Assembly (NCBI GenBank): GCA_902776435.1
Contig: CACYQB010000010.1
Location: forward strand, 1-64,000
Direction: 5' to 3'
DNA: 64,000 nt
Source: an uncultured Bacteroidales bacterium
GTDB taxonomy: Bacteria > Bacteroidota > Bacteroidia > Bacteroidales > Muribaculaceae
Position 1 is the first letter of the stretch, and the number at the start of each line of letters is the position of its first letter. The notes beneath the pieces were generated by a model. It searched no databases. It saw nothing but the letters and a program-made list of their open reading frames with translations, and was not told the origin of the DNA. The translations under genes and the position numbers were made by a program. Shown piece by piece: positions 9,041 through 17,405 of this stretch.

Positions 9041-9073
9041 CCTAAAAACCTAATACCTAAAGCCTAATACCTA
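9041..9073 (-). repeat. Degenerate TTTAGG-type tandem tract before the OstA-like gene
   Basis: On the plus strand this reads CCTAAAAACCTAATACCTAAAGCC and so on, that is, TTTAGG/TATTAGG units on the coding strand of the gene it precedes. Related tracts lie at 21374-21410, 45973-46041 and 58247-58288. Confidence 0.6.
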
Positions 9074-10426
9074 TTTCCCTGTCTTGAGCCAGTCATACTT
9101 GAAGTCACAGTTGCGCCAGCCCTCCTCGATGTAGACGTAAACGCTCTTCTGCTTCTGAATGACCCAGTTACGCAGGATTTCTTCCTTGGTATTGGCCTCG
9201 CACATGTCCTTGATAATCATGTAGTCCTCGCCCAGGTCGGCCTTGTGGCCGTCGATGCGCTTCACAAGCTTAACGATAGCGACCTGTTCGCGACGGGTCT
9301 TGGGGTTGATCATCACAAAGGGCTCGCTGATGTCACCGGGCTGCATGGTGCTGATTTTCTTACCCACCTCAGCGGGAAGGTCTGCCATCTCGAAGCGGCT
9401 GCTGTGGCTCTTCTCGTTGAGCATGTTACCGTTATTGTTGCGGGAATCCTTATCCTGGGAAATGAGCAGAGCCATCTCGTCAAAGGTCCGCTTGCCGGCA
9501 GTAATATCGGCCTTAACTGAATCGAGACGTGAAATGGCATCGGTCAGGTCCTTGTCGCTCACCTTGGGACGCAACAGGATATGACGGGTGTTGATGCGGT
9601 CGCCGCGCTTCTCGATGAGCTGGATGATGTGGTAACCGTCGTCGGTCTCCACGATATTGGACACACGCTTACTGTCGTTGAGGTTAAAGGCAGCATTGGC
9701 ATATTCGGGCAACAGCACCGAACGGCTCTGGAAACCGGTCTCACCGCCATACACCGCCGTAGCCTGGTCCTGACTATACAGGATGGCCAGTGTCGAGAAC
9801 TCACGTTCGCCCGAGGTCACCTGCTGGGCATAGTCGCGCAGACGGGCTTTCACCTCGTCGATTTCCTGCTGAGGGATGACGGGATTGATGGTAATAATCT
9901 GCGCCTCGACCTGCATGGGGATGAAAGGCAGGGAATCCTTCGGGAGGCTGTTATAGTACTTGCGCACATCAGCGGGTGTAGCCTTGACGTTTTTGGTCAG
10001 ATTGCTCTGCACCTGCTGGATACTGTACTGATCGGTATAGACCTCATTGAGTTTCTCGCGCAGGCGGGGCAAGGGCATGCGGAAGTATTCTTCCACCTTT
10101 TCCTTGGAACCCAGATTAGCGATAAAGAAGTTGATGCGGCTCTCCACCTCGGCCGAAATTGACGAGGCCTGCACCTCGACGGTGTCGATACGGGCTTGGT
10201 CCAGGAAGAGTTTGTCAACTGCCATCTGCTCAGGGATGACACAATAGGGGTTGCCGCTGATGGCAACGCGCTCATAGAGCGCCTGCTGGTATTGTTCCTC
10301 GATATCACTCTTGAAGATGGGCTCGTCACCAATAACCCACGCAACTTCCTCAGCAACATTATTTTGCGCCATCATGGCCAGAGCGGTCAACGCAAGCGCT
10401 AATGCTGTAAAAAATCTATTTTTCAC
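9071..10426 (-). CDS. SurA-like periplasmic peptidyl-prolyl isomerase
   Basis: This is a parvulin-type chaperone of about 451 residues that would help outer-membrane proteins fold in the periplasm. I propose the GTG start giving VKNRFFTALALALTALAMMAQ, a good signal peptide; a much longer frame upstream (to 10561) has a non-signal-like leader and overlaps repeat-like sequence. After the SurA N-domain (AEEVAWVIGDEPIFKSDIEEQ) there are two parvulin domains: one around residues 170-275 (EAQIITINP to DDGYHIIQLIEKRGD) and one around 280-390 (NTRHILLRPKVS to EQVAIVKLVKRIDG). It is followed by the OstA-like gene, mutL and the PHP gene on the same strand. Confidence 0.9.
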   Translation of the reverse strand: MKNRFFTALALALTALAMMAQNNVAEEVAWVIGDEPIFKSDIEEQYQQALYERVAISGNPYCVIPEQMAVDKLFLDQARIDTVEVQASSISAEVESRINFFIANLGSKEKVEEYFRMPLPRLREKLNEVYTDQYSIQQVQSNLTKNVKATPADVRKYYNSLPKDSLPFIPMQVEAQIITINPVIPQQEIDEVKARLRDYAQQVTSGEREFSTLAILYSQDQATAVYGGETGFQSRSVLLPEYANAAFNLNDSKRVSNIVETDDGYHIIQLIEKRGDRINTRHILLRPKVSDKDLTDAISRLDSVKADITAGKRTFDEMALLISQDKDSRNNNGNMLNEKSHSSRFEMADLPAEVGKKISTMQPGDISEPFVMINPKTRREQVAIVKLVKRIDGHKADLGEDYMIIKDMCEANTKEEILRNWVIQKQKSVYVYIEEGWRNCDFKYDWLKTGK

Positions 10427-10602
10427 TTGTATTATCGTTTTAGTTTGTTTCAAATTGCAAATTTCCCCATTTTTCCTGACGTGGCAAAATCTATCGACAA
10501 AATCTTTGTTAAAACCGGGCTTGAATTTACCGCTAAGCCGCCAAGTTTTTTCAAACAACAACTACAACAAAATTTCACAACACAAACAACCTTCTCTATA
10601 AG

Positions 10603-10780
10603 TATCCGCCAACCCCTTGGGGCCTCACGCTAAGCCACAAAGCCGCTAAGTTTTTAATCAGCCTATCGGCCGAGAAATTTAAAAAAATTTTGTTTTGATT
10701 TCTTGCGAGCCCTTGCGAGCAATAAAATATATCTTAGCGGCTTGGCGGCTTAGCGTGAGGTTACGATTGGGAGGCGGATA
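10603..10780. repeat. MITE-like element with about 48-base inverted arms
   Basis: The left arm 10603-10650 (beginning TATCCGCC, containing CCTCACGCTAAGCC and AGCCGCTAAG) is mirrored by the right arm 10733-10780 (CTTAGCGGCT, GGCTTAGCGTGAGG, ending GGCGGATA). The 82-base centre carries CTTGCGAG twice. The reverse complement of 10690-10761 matches 21246-21312 almost base for base. No ORF is inside, which fits a non-autonomous mobile or extragenic palindromic repeat. Confidence 0.75.
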
Positions 10781-10804
10781 CAATTCGTGGTTTTAGGATG
10801 AAGT

Positions 10805-10845
10805 GAGCCCTATGTTTGAACCGTGGGGGTTCAAGCATAGGGCTC
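10805..10845 (-). terminator. Strong hairpin downstream of the parvulin gene
   Basis: GAGCCCTATGTTTGAACC (10805-10822) pairs with GGTTCAAGCATAGGGCTC (10828-10845) with one mismatch. It lies just after the stop of the gene at 10871-12790. No U-tract follows on the minus strand, so it may be a processing hairpin rather than an intrinsic terminator. Confidence 0.6.
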
Positions 10846-10870
10846 TGTAAGGTGGGATGTGTCCTCGCGG

Positions 10871-12790
10871 TTATTTTACTTGCTTGAGGACTTTCTTGTT
10901 GATCTTAGCGGGATATTTGCGCGCGAGTTCCTCTTTCCATTGCTGCTCGAGCACGTCCTGATAGTCGCTGGTGACAGCGCCACGAACGTCGGACATCTCT
11001 TGGGGCTGGCTGATGACGCCACCCTCGAGAATCATAAACTCAGTATAGCCCTTGCGCTCAGGCTTGTCTCCGACGTGGAATGCCGCATAGTCGGCATAGG
11101 GGTTCTCACCCTTCTTCACTACCATGCGCTCCATGCGGATGTCGTTTCCGTACTTGTTGTGGAGGGCGTCGGTAAGGGTGTCGGCACCGAACTTGGCGAT
11201 ATCGGCCTTGATAAGGTTGAGGACGGTATCGTTCTTAGCGCTGAGAATGATGCCCTTGAAGTGGGGCTCATCCCAAGCGTACTTGGCACGGTTCTGGTCG
11301 AAATAGCGCTCCAGCCCTACGGTATCCTTGTTAGCGGCCTTCCAAACACGCTGGTTGCTGATTTCGAAGAGCATCATGCCATCACGATACTCATTGAGCA
11401 GGTTACGGTAGTCGGGGTTGCTCTTGACGAGTTCCTGAGCATGGTACTGGCTGAGGGCTGCATCGGCAGCAGCATCAACCTTAGACATGATATATTCCTT
11501 GGCAATTTCCACTGAAGGAATAGCCACCTTGGAGTTGAGTTGTGAGAGCAGATTCTTCACGGGAGCGGACTCCTTAGCGCCATAGGTGAACATGGGCATA
11601 TTGTTACCCTTCACGTTATCGGCAACAAAGGTCGAGTCAAACTTGCCACTGGCCTCAAGAGCCTTGGTCAGATAGTTCTCAAACTCGGGGTTGATACGGA
11701 AATTGTACTTAGCCTTCATGTCGTCCAGACGGCGCTGGGTGATGAGCTGAGCACGTCCGTCACGGGTGATGGCAGTCTCGATGCCGTTGCGGACGTCGGC
11801 CAGAGAGGGCACACCGTGAGCGACTTTCTTGATGATATGGTAGCCGAAACGGGTAGCAAAAGGCTCACTAATGGCACCGTCGGCAAGGTCAAACGCGATG
11901 TCCTCAAAGGGCTGTACCATGCGGCCACGGCCGAACCAACCCAGGTCACCGCCATTGCGTGCTGAACCGTCCTGAGATTCCTTCTTAGCCATCTCCTCGA
12001 AGTTGGCGCCGGCCTTGAGAAGGGCGTAAATCGAGTCGATCTGGGCTTTGCAAACGGCCTTCTGCTCCTCGGTTGCATCCCTGGGGAAAAGTTTGAGGAT
12101 GTGCTTAGCATGAACATCATTGCGGTCGCGGGAGTTGTTGACGCGAATCATGTGGATGCCGTAATTGGTGCGGAAAGGCTTGGACACCTCACCAACGGGC
12201 GTGGTATAAACCACGTTCTCAAACTCGTAAGGGAACATATTGGCAGTGATGTAGCCGTAGTGGCCACGGTTGCGCTGCTTGGAGGGGTCGCTGGAGAACT
12301 GCTCGGCCAGGGTTTCCCACTTCTCACCAGCGAGGACGCAGTTGCGGATGCTATCCATGCGGGCGATATTGGCTTCGGTCTCAGCGGGATTAGCGCCCAG
12401 GGGCAGCATGAAGTGGTCGATGTCGATCTCCTTCTTGGTACGCTCGTAGGCCTCGCTGACAAATTGCCAATGGTAGGTCGTGTCCTCGGTCATAAAGGGC
12501 TCGGCAAGATCTCTCTGATACCCTTCAAACTCCCTGATAAACAAGGTAGTGGTATCAATACCTGCTGCCTCGGCGTCGGCAACCTTCTGCTTGTAGAGCA
12601 CAAAGCGGTCGAGGTACTGTTCGAGGGTCTCCTTCTCGATTTGTTGTTGATTGTTCTTGTGATACAGGTACTCAAACTCTGAGAGTTTGATGTCTTTGCC
12701 GTTAATGGTCATAAGGACAGGATCCCCCTTAGCAATAGCGAGGATCGCAGTTCCCAACAGCAATGAAGAAATCAAAAGTTTTGCTTTCAT
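10871..12790 (-). CDS. Periplasmic parvulin-type peptidyl-prolyl isomerase (PpiC/SurA family)
   Basis: This 639-residue exported foldase has a signal peptide (MKAKLLISSLLLGTAILAIAKG) and a SurA/PrsA-like N-terminal helical domain. Two parvulin domains follow: about residues 120-220 (IDIDHFMLPLGANPAETEANI to NYGIHMIRVNNSRD) and about 225-330 (VHAKHILKLFPRDATEEQ, GGDLGWFGRGRMVQPFEDIAFDL, FGYHIIKKV). The remaining 300 residues are helical and lysine-rich with a third parvulin-like remnant not evident to me. It probably works with the SurA-like protein encoded downstream on outer-membrane proteins and lipoproteins. Confidence 0.9.
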   Translation of the reverse strand: MKAKLLISSLLLGTAILAIAKGDPVLMTINGKDIKLSEFEYLYHKNNQQQIEKETLEQYLDRFVLYKQKVADAEAAGIDTTTLFIREFEGYQRDLAEPFMTEDTTYHWQFVSEAYERTKKEIDIDHFMLPLGANPAETEANIARMDSIRNCVLAGEKWETLAEQFSSDPSKQRNRGHYGYITANMFPYEFENVVYTTPVGEVSKPFRTNYGIHMIRVNNSRDRNDVHAKHILKLFPRDATEEQKAVCKAQIDSIYALLKAGANFEEMAKKESQDGSARNGGDLGWFGRGRMVQPFEDIAFDLADGAISEPFATRFGYHIIKKVAHGVPSLADVRNGIETAITRDGRAQLITQRRLDDMKAKYNFRINPEFENYLTKALEASGKFDSTFVADNVKGNNMPMFTYGAKESAPVKNLLSQLNSKVAIPSVEIAKEYIMSKVDAAADAALSQYHAQELVKSNPDYRNLLNEYRDGMMLFEISNQRVWKAANKDTVGLERYFDQNRAKYAWDEPHFKGIILSAKNDTVLNLIKADIAKFGADTLTDALHNKYGNDIRMERMVVKKGENPYADYAAFHVGDKPERKGYTEFMILEGGVISQPQEMSDVRGAVTSDYQDVLEQQWKEELARKYPAKINKKVLKQVK

Positions 12791-12856
12791 CTTCTTTAGG
12801 TTGGTTTGAATCTATATTTTACGTTTTTTCATTCTTTTAATAAATGTATAACGCAC

Positions 12857-12892
12857 GCGCACGGGAAAAATTATATCCCGTGCGCATTTTTT
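12857..12892 (+). terminator. Perfect hairpin with T-tract pointing rightward
   Basis: GCGCACGGGA (12857-12866) pairs with TCCCGTGCGC (12876-12885) and is followed on the plus strand by ATTTTTTCTT. Both neighbouring genes are on the minus strand, so as an intrinsic terminator it faces the wrong way; on the minus strand the stem could still end recQ transcription less efficiently. Confidence 0.6.
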
Positions 12893-12928
12893 CTTAGTAA
12901 ATACTTCAATTACCACAATTTTGGGGCA

Positions 12929-15106
12929 TCAGTTGCCCATCTCGCTGAGGAACTTGATGCGGACGAGGCGTATTTCCTCCTCTGTGTAGTCATCGCCCAG
13001 TTCTTTCATGGCTGTCTCGATATCGTCGGTGTCGCTCTCCTTGAAGTACTCAAAGATATCGTCCTCGATGTCAATGTCGATGGCCTCGTCAATGTAGTAG
13101 GAGACGTTGATTTTGGTTCCACTATAGACGATGGCCTCCAACTCGTCGAGCAACTCGTCAAACTCGAGGTCCTTGCTCTCGGCCAATGCGTCGAGCGGCA
13201 CCTTGCGGTCGATGGCCGTGATAATCTCAACCTTGAGTTTACTCTTGTTGGCAACAGTGCGGACACGCATGTCCTCAGGACGCTCTATCTCGTTCTCATC
13301 GACATATTTCTTGATGAGTTCGACAAAATCCTTACCATAGCGTTTTGCCTTGCCCGGACCCACACCGGGGATATTCTGCAACTCCTCGACAGTGATGGGA
13401 TAGGTCGTGGCCATCGCGTCGAGCGAGGGCTCCTGGAAGATGACGTAGGTGGGCAGGCCGTGTTGCTTGGCAATCTTGCGGCGCAGATCCTTGAGGATGC
13501 TGAACAGCTCGGCATCGACAGCTCCGCTGCCGCCGCCACGCAATTCCTCGTCCAGCATCTCGGTGTACTCGTTATCCTCGACAATCCAGAATTTCTCACG
13601 GCTCTTGAGGAAATTACGTCCTTCCTTGGTCACCTTGATGACACCATAGTTCTCGATATCCTTGGCCAGATAGTCGGCAAAGACGCCCTGGCGGATAACT
13701 GCGAGCAGGAATTTCTCGTCACGGTCATCGGTGCAGCCGAACACTTCCAGTTCATTATGCTTGTAACCCTTAATCTCGTTGGTGGCATCTCCCATCATCA
13801 CGTGGGCGATGTACTCGGGCTTGAAGCGCTCACGCAGGGTGATGATGGTCTCGATGGCTGCCCGAAGTTCCTCGCTAGCCTCTACCCTCTTCTTGGGCTT
13901 GAGACAGTTGTCACAGTTGCCGCAGTTGTCCTGCTCGTAACTCTCGCCGAAGTAGTGCAACAGTGACCGGCGACGGCACACCGACGACTCGGCATAGTCG
14001 CGGGTCTCGAGCAAGAGCTGCTTGCCGATTTCCTGCTCGGCAATGGGCTTGCCCTGCATGAATTTCTCGAGTTTGTCGAGATCCTTGCGGGAATAGAAGG
14101 TGATGCACTTGCCCTCGCCTCCGTCACGTCCGGCACGTCCCGTCTCCTGGTAATAGCCTTCCAGGCTCTTGGGGATATCATAGTGGATGACAAACCTCAC
14201 GTCGGGTTTATCGATACCCATACCGAAAGCGATAGTCGCCACGATAACGTCCACATCCTCGCTCAAGAAGGCATCCTGATTGGCGCTGCGCACCGAACTC
14301 TCCATGCCGGCATGATAAGGCAAGGCCTTGATGTCGTTGAGGCGGAGCACCTCGGCCAGTTCTTCTACCTTCTTGCGGCTCAGGCAGTAAATGATGCCCG
14401 ACTTGCCCTCGTTGGCCTTGATGAACTTGATGATTTCGCGGTCTACATCCTTGGACTTGGGACGCACCTCATAATACAGATTGGGACGGTTGAATGATGA
14501 CTTGAAGACCGCGGCCTCGGTCATACCCAGGTTCTTCTGGATATCATGCTGTACCTTGGGTGTAGCGGTTGCTGTCAGGGCGATGATAGGCCTCTCACCG
14601 ATGCGGTTGATGATGGGCCTGATATTGCGATACTCAGGGCGGAAGTCATGTCCCCACTCCGAGATACAATGAGCCTCATCGACGGCATAGAACGAGATGG
14701 GCACATCCTGCAAGAAGGCGACATTCTCGTCCTTGGTCAAGGACTCGGGTGCAACGTAGAGGAGCTTGGTGCGCCCGCTGCGCACGTCGTCCTTGACAAT
14801 CTCGATGGCCTGCTTGGTCAACGAGGAGTTGATAAAATGGGCGATGCCGTCTTCCTCGCTGTAACTGCGCATGGCATCGACCTGGTTTTTCATCAGAGCG
14901 ATGAGAGGAGAGATGACAATCGCCGTGCCTTCCATGAGTCGAGCCGGCAGCTGATAGCATAAGGATTTACCACCTCCAGTGGGCATGAGGACAAAGGTGT
15001 CATTCTCAGCAAGCAGATTCTCGATAATCGCTTCCTGGTTGCCCTTGAAGGTTTCAAAGCCAAAGTATTCTTTCAGAGCCGATATCAACTTTTGGTTCTT
15101 CGCCAT
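12929..15106 (-). CDS. recQ: ATP-dependent DNA helicase RecQ (long form)
   Basis: This 725-residue 3'-5' helicase acts in recombination and fork repair. Helicase core residues 1-340 carry FKGNQEAIIENLL, Walker [19 protein letters not shown] box [27 protein letters not shown], and GIIYCLSRKK...FGMGIDKPDVRFVIH...ETGRAGRDGG. The RecQ zinc-binding region is intact (CRRRSLLHYFGE...CGNCDNC). A winged-helix RQC domain and an HRDC domain (DLRRKIAKQHGLPTYVIFQEPSL, about 520-600) follow. The C-terminal 120 residues are strongly acidic and extend beyond the usual RecQ length of about 610. It has its own promoter at 15137-15167. A second RecQ of 618 residues is encoded at 58319. Confidence 0.96.
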   Translation of the reverse strand: MAKNQKLISALKEYFGFETFKGNQEAIIENLLAENDTFVLMPTGGGKSLCYQLPARLMEGTAIVISPLIALMKNQVDAMRSYSEEDGIAHFINSSLTKQAIEIVKDDVRSGRTKLLYVAPESLTKDENVAFLQDVPISFYAVDEAHCISEWGHDFRPEYRNIRPIINRIGERPIIALTATATPKVQHDIQKNLGMTEAAVFKSSFNRPNLYYEVRPKSKDVDREIIKFIKANEGKSGIIYCLSRKKVEELAEVLRLNDIKALPYHAGMESSVRSANQDAFLSEDVDVIVATIAFGMGIDKPDVRFVIHYDIPKSLEGYYQETGRAGRDGGEGKCITFYSRKDLDKLEKFMQGKPIAEQEIGKQLLLETRDYAESSVCRRRSLLHYFGESYEQDNCGNCDNCLKPKKRVEASEELRAAIETIITLRERFKPEYIAHVMMGDATNEIKGYKHNELEVFGCTDDRDEKFLLAVIRQGVFADYLAKDIENYGVIKVTKEGRNFLKSREKFWIVEDNEYTEMLDEELRGGGSGAVDAELFSILKDLRRKIAKQHGLPTYVIFQEPSLDAMATTYPITVEELQNIPGVGPGKAKRYGKDFVELIKKYVDENEIERPEDMRVRTVANKSKLKVEIITAIDRKVPLDALAESKDLEFDELLDELEAIVYSGTKINVSYYIDEAIDIDIEDDIFEYFKESDTDDIETAMKELGDDYTEEEIRLVRIKFLSEMGN

Positions 15107-15136
15107 AATAATCAGGTTTAGGGTTCAATGATTTCA

Positions 15137-15167
15137 CAAATATAGAACGAATTTGTGAACTGCACAA
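15137..15167 (-). promoter_or_regulatory. Promoter of the long recQ gene
   Basis: On the minus strand TTG (15165-15167) and TATATTTG (15137-15144) are separated by 20 bases, matching the Bacteroidota -33/-7 consensus. The start codon lies about 30 bases downstream. Confidence 0.75.
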
Positions 15168-15231
15168 TTATTTTCAGAAAAATAATTTTTCTAATTCTCC
15201 ACAAGTTGTTGCCACAGGGGTTAACGAGGCC

Positions 15232-16482
15232 TTAAACAGACATCTCGCCAAGGAGTTCAAAATTGGACTTGGAGAGCTGCTGCTGAGCGAATTCTCGTGT
15301 AAGTACATATTTTTTCTTACCCAATGAGGGAGCCTGGTACATGACATCGATCATGATGGTCTCAAAGAGGCTGCGCAATCCACGGGCACCCAATTTGTAC
15401 TCGATCGCCTTGTCCACGACATATTCCAGCACATCGTCCTCGATAACCAGTTCGACGCCGTCCATTTCAAGCAGTTTCTTGTATTGGCGCACAATGGCGT
15501 TCTTGGGCTCGGTGAGGATGCGCAGCAATGCATCACGGTCCAGAGGCTCCAGATTGGTGAGAATGGGCAGACGGCCGATGATTTCAGGGATAAGTCCATA
15601 ACTGCGCAAATCCTGGGGAGCCACGAAGTGAAGAAGTTTGTCCCTGTCGGCCTTGCTGACGTGATTGCCGCCGCCATAGCCGACAACGTGCGTATTGAGG
15701 CGCTGGGCAATCTTGCGCTCGATGCCTTCAAAGGCGCCACCGCAGATGAAGAGGATATTCTTGGTATCAACGGCTATCATCTTCTGCTCGGGGTGTTTGC
15801 GTCCGCCTTGAGGAGGAACATTGACCACAGAGCCCTCAAGGAGTTTGAGCAAGCCCTGTTGCACGCCCTCGCCACTGACGTCGCGCGTGATTGACGGGTT
15901 GTCACCCTTGCGGGCAATCTTATCAATCTCGTCAATGAAGACGATGCCACGCTCAGCCTCGGCGACATTGTAGTCACATGCGGCAAGCAGCCTGGTCAAC
16001 AGGCTCTCGATATCCTCGCCTACATAGCCCGCCTCGGTCAGTACGGTGGCGTCCACGATGGCGAAAGGCACCTTCAACATGCGCGCTATCGTCTTGGCCA
16101 GCAAAGTTTTGCCAGTTCCAGTAGGACCGACAATAATGATATTGCTCTTCTCAATCTCGATGTCATCGTCACGCTTTTGGTTCAACCGTTTATAATGGTT
16201 ATAGACGGCGACCGAAAGGTAACGCTTGGCCGTGTCCTGCCCGATGACGAACTGGTCCAGATAGGCCTTGATTTCATCGGGCTTGGGCAGGGTATCCATG
16301 CTGAGGTCGGTCAGCCTCGAGTTAGCCATCTTGTTGAGGTACTCATGGGTGAGTTCTACCGCACGTTCGGCACACTCGTTGCAGATGCAGCCGTTCATGC
16401 CCGGCAACATCAACTCCACCTCACGGTCGCTGCGACCACAGAAACTACAATATAATGTGTTAGTATCTTTCTTTTTTGCCAT
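15232..16482 (-). CDS. clpX: ATP-dependent Clp protease ATP-binding subunit ClpX
   Basis: This 416-residue AAA+ unfoldase feeds substrates to ClpP. The N-terminal zinc-binding domain has the four cysteines CSFC...CICNEC (about residues 12-38). The AAA module shows Walker [14 protein letters not shown], the pore loop EAGYVGED, Walker [16 protein letters not shown], an RKH-type loop near GYGGGNHV, sensor residues and the C-terminal small domain ([18 protein letters not shown]). Length is normal for the family. It starts eight bases after the clpP stop and is surely co-transcribed with clpP. Confidence 0.97.
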   Translation of the reverse strand: MAKKKDTNTLYCSFCGRSDREVELMLPGMNGCICNECAERAVELTHEYLNKMANSRLTDLSMDTLPKPDEIKAYLDQFVIGQDTAKRYLSVAVYNHYKRLNQKRDDDIEIEKSNIIIVGPTGTGKTLLAKTIARMLKVPFAIVDATVLTEAGYVGEDIESLLTRLLAACDYNVAEAERGIVFIDEIDKIARKGDNPSITRDVSGEGVQQGLLKLLEGSVVNVPPQGGRKHPEQKMIAVDTKNILFICGGAFEGIERKIAQRLNTHVVGYGGGNHVSKADRDKLLHFVAPQDLRSYGLIPEIIGRLPILTNLEPLDRDALLRILTEPKNAIVRQYKKLLEMDGVELVIEDDVLEYVVDKAIEYKLGARGLRSLFETIMIDVMYQAPSLGKKKYVLTREFAQQQLSKSNFELLGEMSV

Positions 16483-16490
16483 TTCTATAT

Positions 16491-17189
16491 TTACTCGGTT
16501 TTAGCCTCGGGCGTTGCAGGTTTCTCACGAACGAGAACTTTGTCGATCATGCCATAATCCTTGGCCTCGTCAGCTGTCATCCAGTAGTCGCGGTCACTGT
16601 CGGCATAGACCTTGTCATAGGCCTGGCCCGAGTGCTCGCTGATGATGGTGTAGAGTTCCTTCTTGAGCTTGAGAATCTCACGCGAAGTAATCTCGATATC
16701 GGATGCCTGACCGCTGATGCCACCCATGGGCTGATGAATCATCACGCGGCTGTGCTTGAGGGCAAATCGTTTGTCCTTCTGTCCAGCGACGAGCAGCACG
16801 GCAGCCATCGATGCGGCCATGCCCGTGCAGATGGTGGACACGTCGCTCTGGATATACTGCATCGTGTCATAAATGCCCAGACCTGCATATACCGAGCCAC
16901 CAGGCGAATTGATGTACAGGGAGATGTCCTTGCCAGGATCGGCGCTGTCAAGATAGAGCAGCTGGGCCTGGATGACATTGGCGGTATAGTCCTCGACCTG
17001 GGTGCCCAGGAAGATGATGCGGTCCATCATCAGGCGGGAGAAGACGTCAAGCTGAGTGACATTGAGTTGCCGCTCCTCCATGATGGTTGGGTTAATATAG
17101 TTGTTGGATACTCTGGCAGCGAACTGGTCAAGAGCCAATCCGTTCATGCCCAAATGATGCACAGCGAATTTTCTGAAGTCGTTTTCCAT
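16491..17189 (-). CDS. clpP: ATP-dependent Clp protease proteolytic subunit ClpP
   Basis: This serine protease of about 232 residues forms the ClpP barrel. The catalytic Ser is in [10 protein letters not shown], the His in [11 protein letters not shown] and the Asp in [10 protein letters not shown]. The proposed start [15 protein letters not shown] matches the usual Bacteroidota N-terminus; an ATG three codons upstream (17198) is the alternative. The N-terminal 35 residues ahead of [25 protein letters not shown] are typical of this phylum. Its promoter at 17224-17231 gives a short leader. The C-terminus ([11 protein letters not shown]) is a flexible tail. Confidence 0.96.
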   Translation of the reverse strand: MENDFRKFAVHHLGMNGLALDQFAARVSNNYINPTIMEERQLNVTQLDVFSRLMMDRIIFLGTQVEDYTANVIQAQLLYLDSADPGKDISLYINSPGGSVYAGLGIYDTMQYIQSDVSTICTGMAASMAAVLLVAGQKDKRFALKHSRVMIHQPMGGISGQASDIEITSREILKLKKELYTIISEHSGQAYDKVYADSDRDYWMTADEAKDYGMIDKVLVREKPATPEAKTE

Positions 17190-17223
17190 ATCAATCAAAG
17201 TTGCTTAAAAAATATTTTTTGTT

Positions 17224-17231
17224 CAAAGATA
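17224..17231 (-). promoter_or_regulatory. -7 element of the clpP-clpX promoter
   Basis: The minus strand reads TATCTTTG here, a full match to TAnnTTTG, about 35 bases before the clpP start and downstream of the tig terminator. The -33 element is not obvious. Confidence 0.65.
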
Positions 17232-17344
17232 CAATAATTTTCTCTATTCCGTAACAGTTGATGTCACTTTTTTATCATCATTTTACATTTTTCATACCTT
17301 TGGGCAAAAACCGAGCCAAGCGACACTTTGTCACCCTTATGCCG

Positions 17345-17381
17345 AAAAAAGGCAGAGTCGGCCCAACGGCCAACCCTGCCC
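17345..17381 (-). terminator. Rho-independent terminator of tig
   Basis: On the minus strand GGCAGGGTTGGCCG pairs with GGGCCGACTCTGCC and is followed by TTTTTTC. This separates tig from clpPX. Confidence 0.88.
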
Positions 17382-17405
17382 AAAATGGATTTCTCTGAAT
17401 GAGAA

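Larger units (their letters stand above)
10427..10870. other. 444-base intergenic region with a MITE-like inverted repeat and a hairpin
   Basis: The stretch between two periplasmic foldase genes holds the 178-base inverted-repeat element at 10603-10780, a partial copy of its arm sequence (CCGCTAAGCCGCCAAG) near 10530-10545, and a stable hairpin at 10805-10845. I see no protein-coding signal. No exact TAnnTTTG promoter for the downstream gene was found; a near match (TAGATTTTG on the minus strand, about 10486-10494) has one extra base. Confidence 0.6.

Noticed and set aside
10427-10561. 45-residue upstream extension of the SurA-like protein
   Set aside because: It would put a charged leader before a perfect signal peptide and begins with TTG inside repeat-like sequence.
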